Origin: Opisthorchis felineus
Taxonomy: Eukaryota > Platyhelminthes > Trematoda > Opisthorchiida > Opisthorchiidae
Direction of reading: 5' to 3'
Length of the DNA stretch: 64,000 bases
Assembly: GCA_004794785.1 (NCBI GenBank)
Contig: SJOL01006485.1
Coordinates: 141,951-205,950, forward strand
The translations under genes were made by a program, and so were the position numbers. Positions within the stretch are counted from its first letter, which is position 1. Each line of letters begins with the position of its first letter. Below the pieces are notes generated by a model that saw only the letters and a list, made by a program, of their open reading frames with translations, did not search any database and was not told where the DNA came from. Shown one piece after another: positions 1-14,846 of this stretch.

Positions 1-2960
1 TTGTGAGTGAATATCTATGACGTCTATAGTTGAGAAAACATTTTCTCACGCATCCTTTCTGCAAATGATCAAGCACCATCCCCACGAAAACATAAAGTAT
101 CTTTCCGGAGGATGCGTCTCTGGGAGTTTAGTGAGGACGACAAAAGAAGGGCGGTATCCAAGATCTGGATTCTGTCATAAGTGGATACAAACATGTGTAC
201 CGCAGTTGGTAACAACCGCATGTAACGAACATACACCCCGTTTGAGATAGTGAATACAACCCTTGGTGTCACCGGCGACGCAAGTGCGGGAGAAATAATA
301 GGGGGAGGAGGCGCAGAAAATGGGCCAATGAGTAAGTACATGCGTTGTATGTTTGAGTTGCCCGCCGCTGTTACTTTTCCGAAATTTCTACAAGTTAGCG
401 GATTTGAATAGTGGGAAAGACAGCTATGTCACTAGAAAAACTTTGTTAACTTTGAAAACGTACTATTACATCCACCTTAACATTCACTGAGCCATTTTCA
501 CACCGTTTTACTGTAGAAGGTACATTTATAAGTCTCTAAAGAGTAAGGGCAATGCAGAACGAAAAGTTCTGTCATAACGGTTTGTTTGCTATCACAAACT
601 GTAGGAGAAAAGAGAAGAGCTGAATCTTCGAGAGAATCTGCAGTTCCACGCATCAAAGAACAGGTAAACACCAAGGGGAAAGGTAGTTGGGACAATTTGC
701 AACCGTTTGTTTTACTCACCAATGAGACGGACAATATGGCGGTGTTTCAACTGAGCCATATTTCGTGCCTCAGCGAGAATTTCCCGCTGAAAAAAAATAA
801 TAAAATACCATTAATACCAATAGGGACAATATCAGATGGTCTCATTGTGTTGTAGATCTAAGGCTAATGCTACATATTGATCACTGGTCTAGAGTGAACG
901 TCTATATTCGAACTCGTCCACTCAAGCAATGGTTTTCTAGCCACACTTTTAAGATCCACCAGATAACATACTTGAGAAGCTGCACACGAGTAGGCACAGA
1001 AGAGCTAAAAATAGTAACATGGTGGTAATTAGTACACACGGAGTGCCGGCTTATTTTATAAAGAATTGCACTTATGGGTCAACATTCACAGCCCAGACGA
1101 GTTCCCGATTGGAGCCTTCCATTTCGTATAATTAGCTCACCCTTTTTGATTGCATTACTGGGAGTCAAGCATGGACACTAAACACGCATCCCCCTGGCGT
1201 TATTTGAAACATTTCATCAACAAGAATTGAGATTGGTCACATTTCTGTACGGATATTGTTTGAATGTGTTTATTCAACATTCAAGGTAGTAATAACCCAG
1301 AGAGCGATTTGCTCGGTACATTGTTGTTCCATAGACAACTACCGACGACACCGAAATGTCAGCCGCTAAAAACACGCGATTAGAAAAGAACCTTACCATA
1401 GCTTGCCGCCCCATAATATGCAAATATGAAACGTATTAAGATGCTTTAAACAGCTTCTGTAACACGACTGTCAACCTGTGTCATTTAGGTCACTGTGAAC
1501 GAGAACTTTTTGTTTCATCCAACCAAAAAACACGAAGATATTTTTAAAGGTGACAAGCAAACATACTTGTTCTCGTGAGTTAGAAAAATTCATTTGTTGT
1601 GGACTGTTTTGCTTTAGCTTCTTGCTTTATTACCTTCAAAACTTGATACGTTATAAAAAAAGTGTATTGTACACGCATCCTAAGCTAAGTAGACGGGTAA
1701 AACAAGTCAGTTCTACCAAAGAAGAACCTACGAATGTGACAGTATTGTGTCAGCGGAATTTATTACGTTAGTTTAATAACTCTCCACCGGTAGTTTTGGG
1801 TCAATTGCATGCGAAATCCATGATGGGCTAGGACCCCTTCACTTGAATGGACGGCAACTGAGTCGACTCTAAGTAAACTGGAAACAAAATGTGTTGTCTC
1901 CTGGAGCGTCCAACGCATACACATTGTCTTTTCACATTGCAAGTGATGCTGTTGAATCGAAAGGCCAAGAGAAGCTCCACCAAGTGAAAGTATTTCATAG
2001 CTTTCCCTAAATCGGAGTTTTTCATTCAGCCGACACAGTAGATTCAAAATAAACCCCACCAGTTGTTAGCCGTCAGATTTTTCACTCGTTAGGCGTGTTC
2101 CAAGGGGAGAGTACGTTGAGCTCTGGGGTCCAATTAAAGAGACACCAAATGTGAACGGTTATTTCGCTTCCAACATATAGCTGGATCCCCAACTGGATAC
2201 ACAACAGAAACAACTTCAAGGCCTTAACCAAGTTGCAGTCAGGTACTGTAGAGAGAAAAATCCCTCAAATTTGGTACCAAAAAATAACAAAATCCAAGTG
2301 TTAGGCTCTGAAGACACATAAAGAGGAAAAGTACTCCAAAAGACAAACAATATATGATGCACTTGATACTATGCGAGGAATTACAACGGTATTCTCAGTG
2401 TTTTGCGTGATCGTGTCTGGACAACATGGCTACCACAATCCACGTCCTTACACTTGTAGCACTCGCAAATGACTTCGGCAGTATCCTCTCGCATCCTACA
2501 TTTGTACGAAGTCATTAGGGGCAGATGCTACAAGTGGATGGCATTTTGGATCTCATTCAAATTCGCATACATTCCCCGAGAACGGATTATTTGCGACCAC
2601 TAGTTGCTTCTTCCGATGCGCAGCCAGATACAAAAGAGGGTGGATCCACTGTGCTGCAAGGTTGCTACTGAGCTCGTCTCACCAAACCCGAATAAGCGAA
2701 CCTAATTAGCATTGCTTCTAGGAATTTATGATGCCAGAAAAGCAGAATAGGTTTGGAAGTGCGAAATAAAAGGATGAAAATCATCGCATCTTAGTTGCTG
2801 ATAAAGTTTAAAGAATGTATGTGATCCAGCAATACTTCTGTTTTTGCTTCGTTACCATAAACATGAACTATGCAATTACATCCAGTTTAGCTCTTGGAGT
2901 TCACTAATAACCAATGATTTTCTTTGCCGGCTCATGTTTGTGGCTAGCAGATTTCAAGGT

Positions 2961-2963
<3 letters not shown>

Positions 2964-2998
<35 letters not shown>
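2964..2998. repeat. (AT)n microsatellite
   Basis: About 17 uninterrupted AT dinucleotides within intron 11. Confidence 0.95.
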
Positions 2999-2999
<1 letters not shown>

Positions 3000-5429
3000 C
3001 TAGTTGTGAATTGTTCTGTTTATCTTCTGAGGAAACATTGGCTATGAGCGGATCTCGAGGATTCAGCAGTTAATCCGGGCACCTTCCAACAGTTTTTACA
3101 CGCCACTCAATTTCCTAATATTTACCCCAAATAAATGGGAAACTGTTGTATTCAGAACTCCTTCTTGCGTACCCCACAGTTTTATCACGCAGTGTCCTAA
3201 CATTACACAAGACGACCTGTTGCTCAGAAAAACGTCCTCCTCATTAGGCTTCTTGCTGCAGCCCTAATGTGTTAAAATAATGGATAAGAGGATGAAATTT
3301 TAAAAGATAAGCGATGATTTGGAGGGGTATTATTGATTAAACGAAGCATGAGGTTGGTAAATTGGTCTTCCGAAATTTCAAAATTTTCGAGGGAAGATGC
3401 AGCAGCTTAGAAGAAGGGGGATGACTCCGATGAAGAAATCGGATGAACCTGAGGTTATGTTTCCAACACATTGTGAGGTAGCGGAGCATTTAGTAGGTAC
3501 CTGGTTATGTGCAGTACATAGCTGTCGAGTAGTGTTACTAAACAGTATGAATCTACGGAGCAAATTGTGCAGTGTTTGGGTCAATATGTTGAGGACACAA
3601 AAGGCTCTTCGTTTTCAAAACAGTAATGAATAAATCTTCTGGCAGCGTTACGGATCATAACCTTTATCTGAGTAAATATGGGTGATACAAAAAATGCTTT
3701 CTAAAAGATTGACTGTAAGCTCTCACTATTCCAACCAGTCGTAATCGAAATTCTTATTTGGTGGCGGTTTGTTAACAGAAGCCATAAATCACCCCTGGTA
3801 TCAAAATTTATGGGTAAACGTGAGCCAAGTACACCAACACTCTTCTCGATAGATAATGATCAAGGTACCGGCCCAATCCTAGGTTAGGCGCAGCTAGCGT
3901 TTTACGTTCCCAAAAGATGGCACCTCGATCCATAACCTGGGCGCCCACACATCCCAATGGCCGCCCGCCTGTTTGGTTTTACCGCGGTTAAACACCGAAA
4001 TTTTTCTGATATATTTGGTTTAAACCTTCGTAACCTGATCAAATGTGTTTTACCGTGATAACATCAGCAAATTTTATCATCTTTACCGCATCTGTTTATA
4101 CAAGGCATGATTACATTAGTGAGATTATAACGAAACCGTAGCCGTCTTCCTTAGCTATTCAACATGGACTGACAGCTTCACACGATGCACCTCGCAGGGA
4201 AGTTTTGTACTTTCTCAGAGTAAGTTTTATCGACACTGCTGTTTACGGCCTTTGTAAAACGAAAAACATAAGGAAAAACTGGCACTTGAGAAGCCGGAGT
4301 GTGTGAACGATTGAAATAGGTTTCCCCACCCACCTCCTAATTTGTACGAAATACTCGTTTTGCAAATGAGTAGACTCGAGGACGTAAATTGAGCTGTTAG
4401 ATAAGTCTCAAACCCAATTTGGCCGGAGGATGGGTTCAAATGAACGGAGGCCCGTTGACCATCTGTTTTGAGTTGATCATCATCATTCACTTTGTTCCTG
4501 AGGGAGTACGAGTCGATGTTGGTTCTTTGTGTATGGACGTCGAGGTGCAAAAATGTATTAGGTGTGAAACGATTCAGTGCGGGGTGGTGAAGTTGAACCA
4601 TGGGGAAATAAGACAACTTAGGCGCAGAAGTTATTCATTTCACGACAGTCGTCGCTTCCACAAGTGGTTGCTTGGCTCTAGCAAACAGAAGCAAAGATAA
4701 CAAAGCACTATGCCTATTGGATTCTAGGCGTTTTTCTTCAAAATGCTATGCATTCGAGCTCATTACAAAAACGATTTGAAATTCAACGGGTTGACTGATT
4801 GCCTAAGCAGTCCATAAGTTACGTTACACTTCCTGAAGGAAAACAAACCTCCTCCCTAGTGTGATGCTCTCTGTTCTGAAACCCATTGTGTACCCGTCAA
4901 CTTGATGCAGTTTCCGAAAAACGACATGTAAATTCAATCAAAGTACTCTAATATTGAAATGTAGGTAGTTTGAACACAAACAAATTATTGAATGAATGTT
5001 CGTGCTTATCACGGAACACAAAAACAATTTTGACGCTTTGTTCTACACTCTTGCATTCGTGAGACTGAGCTCAGGCTTTCCGCAGAAAGTTTTCAAGAGT
5101 TATTGTTAAAGGCAAACAATATTCTACACTACAGTATCAAAGACAAACACATGCCTTTGGTGATAAGTTGTGATAAGTTTTACGTAGAACCTAGCATTAT
5201 ATATACATGAACACATAAGAGGCCACATTTGTAGCAACACGATTCCTGCTACGTTGGATTTTTGAACTGTTTGCTGACAGTTATGGTTTTCTGAGATAGA
5301 CTGTTGAGGACTCCGAAACCTACAGTTATTACAGGTACACAAAAAAAAATTAGGTTCACAGCGTTGTTGGTGTGTCTTTTGTAGGAATACTCGCAGTTTA
5401 ACTTGAGACCCTGAAGCGTCATGAGTATA

Positions 5430-5462
5430 GTAGAGCTAGAGTAGAGCTAGAGTAGAGCTAGA
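5430..5462. repeat. 11-base tandem repeat, three perfect copies
   Basis: The unit gtagagctaga is repeated three times without mismatch. It lies in intron 11; no function is evident. Confidence 0.9.
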
Positions 5463-7663
5463 TGCGCTCAAATTTCTGTTTTTTTTTTGTTAGCACTCTC
5501 TGATTAATCCAGATTCTTCGGCGCCTCGTTGTAGTTGAGCTGTCTTAGACTTACAGGACGTGCTTTTTTTTGCAAACTTAAGGTGGATGGGATTTATTCA
5601 CATGATTATGAGCCTATTTGGATATTATGTGCTTTAAGTGCTCGGATAATATGAAACCAAGACGTGCACAGCCAACAGACTGGCAATTTCTTGCAGCCAA
5701 TACACCAAAAGTGAGGTCATCCGCCTTAATTTAGCGCCGTTCTCACAAAAGGTTCACATGGCGAGGCAGTCGAAAGGCCATTGCTATAGGCTGTTTGCAT
5801 CCTGCACAACTCATTGCCCGCTACAATCATGTGTCTGCAACTTATGCAGCAACTGTGCATTCCTATAGAAAGTAAAAGGCTTTGGTAGAAGTGAGAGTTT
5901 TAAGTACACAAAATGCCAACGAAAAAAAGAAGCCGAGCAGAGGAATGGAACGGCTGATTTACCCTCACAGTAAGGAAATTGAGTTATCGATGATGCTGCC
6001 TCAAGCATGTTGATGCGCTTAAACAGGTGACTGCCACATAGCAACTTATTAGTGTAACCGCCGAGTAGTCTTGTGCGTTACATCCGAGACGAGGCAAAAG
6101 TTCATGTCGTCCGGATATACAAACAGTTCAAAAGTATGCACAGACTCATGTCTCTCTGTAACTTTTTGTCTGTATAGTTTGCGTTTGAGTTCCGCACAAC
6201 ACAGTAGGCATTATGATCTTCGTTATCATTATATCTACCATACTCATCATCCTTAACGTCAAGATCGTCATCACCGCCAGAGTAACAGCTTTGAACGATG
6301 TACACGTTGTATGCTGGTTCCAACTGCTATAATTTCTTTCAACGATTATGTTGGGAATGCAGGGATGGTGGCGCATAAGGGACGATGGCCGTGACACTTG
6401 GACTGTGAACGGACTGGTGATGGCGGTGCTACGGGGAATTTCTGTAGTGGGTTGGGGATCGAGGGGGTCAAATAAGTACTGAAGGCCATGTTATGAGCAA
6501 ATAAATGCGATTGGCTGGGTAATTAACCAATGTCTGTTGGCGTCCCTAATCCCTGATGCACCCTGTTTACGGGACCCCATCTAGTTAGACGGCAGCTGCT
6601 AAAGAGACTCGGTTTGCTAGTTATGGTTTTCATAAGTCCTCTAAGGTTATTACCTGACCCTTCTAACACGTTTCCACCCAGAACACGGCTCTTTGGTACA
6701 GCCGGTCCGCTGGTGTTCGAACCATTACCGGGTGGCAGCAACCTATGGGTTACACTATGTTATTTTATCCAGTGTGAGTTCTTCACTAAAACAAGCTCGG
6801 ATCGATGCGGCTGAGCTACACTGGCTCGACTGCAGTCATAAATTGCGGAAATTTTTCGGCCTACTGTCACCTGACAAAAACCGTATTCCTATACATGAAC
6901 AAAGAATCACGTCATCAGATTCCAGATTGGTTGTCTATCAGGTGGTCGGTGATTTGTTTGCCTTGCCCAGAGACTAGCACACAGACGTTTCATCAATCTG
7001 GAATATATCGGTATTTCGCAGTGATGATGCATCGTATTGAAATGTGGCGTGATTGACATTGAGGAAATGTGCTTAGTAGAGCAACAGCCTTAGAGTAGCA
7101 TTTCGGTCAAAGCATCAAATCAATGTCAGGAGACCAAATAGGGAAAAATATCATGAAATTTCGGCAGGATAAATCGCATCGAAGGCAGCAGACGTCTCTG
7201 TCAGTCCAAAGACTAACAGCCTCTGTTTACGCTTAACTGGTTTAACAGACAGGTTAAAAGTACATATTTAACTCCGGGAGTAATTCCCTCTGACAAGAGC
7301 CCATCAGAAGAAAGAGAATTGGTTAGTTCTGGTAGCGGTTTCTCCTCCAGGTAATGGCGGATGAAAAAAATATTTTTAGCCAATTTCGGGAAGGGTGAAA
7401 CCTTTCTGGAGGTATTTCCTTGTGGTTAATGGATTTATCATTAACGCTCACAGGGAACAGCATTAAATCCGAATAATTATATTGGTTACTAAGTGAATGG
7501 TCATAGGAACGGCCTGGCGAAGTAGAACACTGCTTTATTGTTACATGCTTGACGAGGCCACATCACATGATTACGACCTATGCGTTCTAAATCATGGTGG
7601 ATATATTTATCAGAATTAAAACATGCAAATCCATTGAGAGTAAACGGTAAAGAGTGCACTTAC

Positions 7664-7776
7664 TTCGCCAGTATTTGCAAGTTGATCTGGTTTCAGTGTC
7701 TTTACAGCCACTGGGATATCTTGACCTGTTGGTGTGCGATAAACTCCCTTCACAACGTGCCCAAAGTTCCCTCCAC
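7664..7776 (-). CDS. SYK-like: Syk-like kinase exon 11: glycine loop and VAVK lysine
   Basis: Residues 778-815. After acceptor ttattacccaag it reads (G)GGNFGHVVKGVYR, a canonical GxGxxG nucleotide loop (G778, G780, G783), followed by IPVAVKTLKPDQL, with K803 the expected ATP-anchoring lysine. Exon and frame end at NTGE before donor gtaagt, in phase 0. Syk-family and other non-receptor tyrosine kinases have helix C, the HRDLAARN catalytic loop and DFG next; none of these is seen to the left within the window. The 7.1 kb intron upstream separates regulatory from catalytic exons. Confidence 0.95.
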
Positions 7777-10700
7777 CTTGGGTAATAAATTAGATAGGCA
7801 CATTTAACTTTGATCCCATGAATTAGCAGTCCTACAAAACTCGTGGATTCGACTGAAAAAAAACTGTAAAGATTTATTATGGGTGAGACTGACTAACTGT
7901 CTTTTTTGTATCGGAAAGGTAAAATAAATAACCTTACACAGATGTGGGTAAGGCATCCTACTATAGGCTTTGTTGAGGTCTAGCCAGACAACTTGTACCT
8001 ACAGACTAACAACGGCTTTCCCAAAGGAACAACACATCAGCCTTCTGTCGAACTGGCGAATAAGGAAGGTTGTCTTTATAAAGGACCGGTACCAAGGTGC
8101 ACATGCGCAGTCCACAAAGAAAAGCGTGGTATTAAAATCACGTACCTGACAATGAGATACATCACTCGAATTTTAGGAATGTTTTGCGTCAGTCTTCACT
8201 GTTAGAGTCACCAAAAAACGTAACATTCGTGCAATGCGCTGCTATACAGTTTCCGAACTAACCGAACTTGTCACCTCCTCTAATGGTTGGCTGCATCCCG
8301 CACGCTCCCTAATGTTCCGGTGATCGAAACTGTAACAGCTGGAACCAATGTACCTTTGGTACATTGATACATTGCACCATCTAGTAGGTTGATAAAATGA
8401 ACTGAACTGAGCGTTCGTGCAAATGCACGTAGATCAGCACACTTGTTCGGAACGCAATAGTATTCCCCTTCAATAAACCAGTGAAGTTAACTCAGATAAC
8501 TTAAAATACTATAAAGCCACGAATAAGTGCATCTGTTCCGTTAGACCACACGAACAAATGTAACCTGGTGGAGGATGCTATTTGGGGAGCAAGGATAACA
8601 GACAGGAATCCATAACTATCCGGCATCTGACGACAATATTAACTACAACCAGACTACATGCTGCAACAGACGTAGAAGGCACGCAAACAGATGGCGCAGT
8701 GCCACACGGAGTCGACTGTAACAGCGAAAAGGTGTTTTTATGCTGACATGGAGCAAAACAACCGTTTCTGAGAAGACAGGTACATAGCAGTATGCTCGCA
8801 TTTTTGTGAGTGTGACAAACATTACAGTATCAACTTTGAGAAAAACAAATTAACAGTTGTGTGACCCGAGAAAAAACTGCTGCTGTCACAAAACACTCGG
8901 ATAAAGCTTCATGCATTGATTGTAATGCATGTGGCAGTCAACAAGATTTTTCGAATCTTGCCCATTTTGTTGGATTCATCAGGTGGATTATTAGAATTAG
9001 GTTTTAGACAATCACTGCTGGCCATATTGTGTTATATTTCTACCGTTTATGTGCCATCAGTCTCTACCAGTTTTTTTATCAACTTGTTATTTCGCTCTGC
9101 CTGACACAGAGGAGAATTAAAAAGCTACAAAACACGCTTCCTCTGTGAGGCGAGTACGAATACAACATATCGGGCGGTAAATATCACCCAGTATCAGGTG
9201 TCCCCGTGTTAGAAAAAGACAAGGATATTCTTGGTCTTGTAGATAAGATTAAGTATGAAATGAGAAGCAAATCCTTAGAGATGTAGCATCAGCAAGCTCA
9301 AAGTGATTGCACCGTTTCGGCAATCAGGGAACCAATTGCGGTGGTGGTTTCCAGACCACAAGGCGAGTCTTTTCATGTGTGACGTAGAGTATACTTGAAT
9401 AGTAACATAAACTTCAAAGAAATACTGTGAACGCCATGTTATTACGGTTAATAATAATTCTTACACACCTATGTCCCTTTCCAATGTACAATCTTCGATT
9501 TGGGAACAATCTCGTTTCGGGTTAGTTAGTTAATAGATATGGCAAATATTTGCGCAGACTCGTAGGAATATTGCACATGTTTTGGGAGTTCGGAACGCTA
9601 TGATGGCCAAATCAAATTGAGTGCGGAGCTGAATACTGCGCTAAAAAGTGAGATATTTTTCTAATGATATGCAAGAGTCGTTTCGGTATAATGCTTCATT
9701 AAATTCGCAAGCAAGCCAAACAACCATTACCACCGCATGAGGGTCTTCATTCACTTTTCCAGGCATAATTTTCCCCGACGTCCTTGAAAGACTGAAGTAC
9801 GGACAATCAGCCAGGTAATCACATCAATTAAAATTGTGGTATAATAACTGCGACTACCAATGGACGTGTTACCAAGTCTTAAAGATGTAACTATACGGTG
9901 TCGTTAGGCAAGAATTTATAGCCTGTTTCTGTACAGTATTGTCACTCTTTATCGCGAAAACTGTTCATCTAGCTACCAGGTAATGTTAACTGAAAACGCT
10001 TTCTTTTCTCCCTACATTCATGGCGGTATCACGGTAGACCAGATTTGTTTTTTCATCACGGGATATTACGATTCCAATTTGGCCTCTTTTAACCTCAGTC
10101 CTTTCTACATGTAGATTGCCATCTGATGGGAAACCTCATTTTCGTGTGTTCTAAGTAAGATAGCTTGAAGTGGTCGTTGAAGTCGACCAATAGTTATATT
10201 ATTTTACTTTATTGATTAGAGTGCTTTTTAACTTTGATTGACTCACTGCCTGTGTTAACCAGACCATCAGCATTCGGCTGTTAGCCATTCAAGACATATT
10301 CTTCCTGATTTCTTTTGGTCTCCTTAAGCGAAATCTTAGTGGATTTTAACCGTTAGTCAACATTGGTGGCCTCTGTTGGCGACTGTTATGATCGATTCAG
10401 TTTAAGCATTATTTGTGTGCTGCCCATTTCTGTGCTTTTGTTCTTCAGTATCTTTCAAACCTCTAACAAATATAAAGACGCTATAATAATCTCTACTGAT
10501 TCAGAACCAACTTCCCACAAACCCATCGCGAGGGCATATATCGCTAGTGAACATCACTTACGAAGGGTAACATGACACATCAACCGAAACGATTGAACAG
10601 TACTGTTTAGAATAGACCCGTTCGTGCACATACTCTTAGAACCATACAGTATCCACAATATAATATTAACGTGGTTGGCTCCGTTGCTTCGTATACTCAC

Positions 10701-13700
10701 AAGATGTTCTGTGATATTCTAACTAGTGTCTTATCGGTCTTCACACTTCCTGTGCAGTTGTGCATGCTCACTATATGTTTGAGGAACTTAAGTTAAAAGG
10801 GGACGGCAGTTAGCCACGCTAACCCTGCGCTAACTAAACTGCATTTGGGAGCAACAATTGAAGAAACAGTTGAATCAAAATAATTTTGCCACAACTTTCA
10901 TTTTTAGTGTGATACACCGGTTGAAATGTGATATGTGAACAGTTCTCAAGGTGCAGAATGTTTTCACATTTGCAAATACCCTTATTCCAGATCCCGCATG
11001 ACTGGAGCGTGAGGATTTGAGATCATCGCACTGGTATCGCCATCTTTAATTAAGCGCGCACGTCGTCCAATGGCACACAATAAATTGGGGCGGACGAAGA
11101 AGTGGCCTTCTGAGGGGAGTTGGAAGTATCCAATAATATCTGAAATGAACTGGTTTGGAAAGGCCCGCACACGCACACTTGGTGCATTAATCTAATCGGA
11201 TTTAATGTTCCATTGCGTAGACAATGTGAGCACACGAAATCCATGCTTTTTAACGTAGTGATCCAACAGAGTGCCTTTTTGGGATTTACGTATCAGTTAT
11301 TACACGGTCTTTGGCATGTCAGTCTTGTTTACCCATCAGAATCCAGGACATGTCGAAATGTGTCTACAGACGTGTCTACAGACGGTAAATTCCGGCGGCA
11401 AATGAAGTGCTTATACTCTCTCTGCAAGTGCACAACGTGAAGTACGCATGCATGCAGGCAAAGATATTTCACTTCTAGGATGACCGTAACATAACACCAA
11501 GTTCATGGTGGATAAAGGTAACGTCTGGTTTTATGAATGCGGAGGGTAATAGCGTGCAAAACCTGCGGACTAGATTAAAGCGCGTTCAAATTAACGCCGG
11601 AAATCTTACGACAAAATGCAAAGAAATGGTTGGTCAAGTGATATATTAGCAGCCAGAGAGACACAAATAACTAAACAGCACAACCCTGTTTCAAAGAAGA
11701 TCGACAGCTGCTGCTGTCGTTCTAATGCTGAAGCTAAATCACGGGAACGGACAGACTGAGAAGCAACGAGGACAGGCTACCACTGAAAGAAATTTCCAAT
11801 AGTGGCCATAAGTAGTATAATTTACTGTGTACTGGCAAGGGAAATAATAAAATTTTGCCGGACTAGGCACGGTTGGATTGCCACCGTTGATAGTATAATA
11901 TTGTCGTTTTCAGTTTACGAATACGGTACTCACTTGACGAGGAACACTTACAGGAAGTGCTAAACGATTCTCTTCGGCTTGACTCGATTCGACGTATGAT
12001 GATGACAGCAAAAAGGAACGATGAAATAAAGCTTACTTGGCCTGTGTGAAGCAAAGGCAAGGCAGTGGACTGCTCGGCTCAGGAAAATTGAGGGTGCGTT
12101 TTTATATCTCATCTGGCAAGAGCAGGTTGCTTCTAAAACATCGACTCGGACTAACGGAACCGCGAACAGTGCAAAGTTAAATTGTATACCATGTACCATG
12201 CCAGTAGCCTGAACGTATTAAATAATGTGATGTCCCCCACAAAACATACGGTCTCTTGTGTATGTTGTTTGTACACAAACTGTCTGTATGGAACATTTTA
12301 TCGACGACCATGTGCCTACATATTCGGGTCAAAGTTGGCTTAAAAGCAATCTGCGAGGTTTCCAAATATAGAAACCAATCGGAGCCGGGGCACTAATCAC
12401 CAGGTGCTTACCAGAGTTCGACTTTGTAAGGAACTATAGTGGGATGGTTTGGTATATGATCTTCTGAAATACAAGTTTGAAGCCTACGATTAATCAAGTT
12501 GGCTGTCACTCATATACACACACATATACATAAAAGTATTTATTTGTGTATGAAGTTATATGGCAATTCTTCCTGACAATACTTTGATGAGAGAGCCCAT
12601 TCAAGAAGGGCGTGACCCGCGTCTTCATTCGGAACTCATCTGCTAATTGCGCAAATCCCACTAAAAAGGACAGGTTTGGCAGCTAGTATAATTAAATTAT
12701 GTACATCCGGTTGGGCATATTAGTCATCATTTTGGGCTGTTAAATCTGTGGACGGTAAGGCTTCAAGCCCATCAAGAGTCCTCTATGCGGCGACACCAGC
12801 TGATTAATGTTAATCGGTTTTCGCCCTTCCATTCGACGTGCTTAGACCTTACAGTGTTGTAAGACACTAGAACCATTATAGTAAGTTTACGCTAAGCCGG
12901 ACGACAGTAGCCACGTCTGTTCACGGCCGCATAAGTACAGATCAACGATAAGCTTTCTTCTTGACTCTTCGGAACTCAGGTAATACGTCCAGGTGTACCA
13001 ACCCTCACACTTCTGACGCCTGCTTAGTGATCACTGTGGCCCAATGGAACCACTATCCGTATTTTACAACCTTTGGTTCGTCATGCTGAAAACAAGGGAC
13101 AAACACCTGGCCCTATGGTCGTCTGCTTTGGCGTCCATAAAACTTAACTGTTCGACATTACCAAAGCAATGAACATAAACAGTGGGCTTCCAAAGAACAA
13201 ACCACTCCTCGAATCCAACTAAATCTACAACTCTCAAGTCTCAGGAACGAAAGAGCTGGAAGTCGATGGCTGGCTGCCAGGTACCCATGAGGAATGCTGA
13301 TCTCATTAGCGCCACTGTAGACTGATATGAATTACAAAACTCAAGCCTAGGTATTGTGAAAACTTGAACAGACTCTGAATCGCAGGACAATAGTATCTAA
13401 ATCCTTCCAAATCGTTGGCCTAGACTTGTCCGTCGAGAATGGCATAGCTGAGGGGACATAATGAACGGCTAGTTATGAGATCACACCACGTCGCTGTTCC
13501 AGAAGTTGTTAACAGAGGCAGTGGGCTGGAATAGTTTGAATGGACTTCCAGCAGCGTAGTTTCCAAAACAAAACAAATGCTTCTGTATAACGTCACACCT
13601 CCAGCTGGTCAAGGGGTGTGCAACTGAATGACTGTGGCATGACTGCAGTGGCAAAACTAACTGTAGATTGTGATATCATACACGGCTGTTGGCGTGGACA

Positions 13701-14846
13701 CAGCTGACGTAAGCAGTGTATCATGAGGGGAAAAATTGACCGACTGTGATATGGTTTTCAAGTATGACTAAAATCCAATGGCTTAGTTGCTGCAGCAGAA
13801 CCAACGGTCGATCAATTTATGCTATTTAGTTAAACGGGACGCCGTTAACACGTACGCCAAGGAATGCCAAATGGCGGGTCAATGGCATCATTCAAAATAC
13901 AGTATAAATTGTTGGTTCAGGTGTTAATAGCACCTGGATAGCCAGAGGGGTTTTAACTGATTTACTGTGGAGCAGCTGCCAAGGTAAAATAAATGACTTG
14001 TGACGTCAAGTGATGTCACTGATTTCGGTGACGGTAACATAAGTTTGAAGAGATAACTGACAGTTTCATTGAATTTCATGGTAAAAAGGTAATGACTGGC
14101 CCACCAGAAGTGATGAGTGGACCAAAGGCCAACCCCATCCCAAGAAAACCTTTCAGAAAAAATGTGCCACTATGAGATATATCGACATTAAGGCTAAACC
14201 AAAAGTCCGAAACACAGGCGAAACACGCTAGAAAAACAACAATGATACGCGTATTCTCGGTCTTCCTCTAGCCATGGTGGCCCGGTTTGGCAAAAGTTCT
14301 TTCGGAAGTGTTCTGACCAGACGGTGCCATTTGCAATAAAAGCAAATCGAACCTAGCATATTCGGCAAAAAGATGAAGATAAACTGGCAGCACCAGTAAC
14401 CTGACCAAGTGACAGGTCATGTCAAATGCGTTCAACAGTCCTCCAGTTCCTTCACATTGTATTCTACCTGCAAAGAGCATTATCACGAGCAACTGTCAGC
14501 AACTGCGGGAGCTAAATCGCTGATGCGAAGGAAAATTGAAATATATTTTTCAGTCCATTAGAAAGTAAATCATAGCAACTGCAGCTATCTGATTCTCTTA
14601 TCCACATCCAACGATACCCTGCGGAGAAATCTGACAACTATGGGGTTCAAATTTCGCGGCCCCCAAGACAGTACACTACCAGGAAAGGTACCATTCTGGT
14701 TGGTCTCGAGGCCGCAAAGTCTTCGACGGCAATACCATATACATTCCTTGCGTTACATTCAATTTCGAGAATGATGCATCGTAGACGAGTTTAATTTATT
14801 CATAATAAAACTTTTGAAACTCGACATAGGGATTCGGTTAGCTTAC
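7777..14846 (-). other. Intron 10 of the Syk-like gene
   Basis: Seven kilobases between the linker and the first kinase exon. The glycine codon joining exons 10 and 11 shows that no exon is needed in between. An exon-like patch near 11.0-11.2 kb was considered and rejected. Nothing else is recognised. Confidence 0.7.

Larger units (their letters stand above)
1..7663 (-). other. Start of intron 11 of the Syk-like gene; no exon recognised
   Basis: I searched the minus strand for helix C, HRDL and DFG motifs and found none; open frames here are short and of chance length. It contains an AT tract (2964-2998) and an 11-base tandem repeat (5430-5462). Short exons could have been missed. Confidence 0.6.

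Noticed and set aside
10982..11244. Exon-like minus-strand patch with acceptor ttcatttcag and a peptide containing SSAPIYCVPLDD.
   Set aside because: Exons 10 and 11 share a split glycine codon of the kinase loop, so no exon fits between them; the donor is weak.
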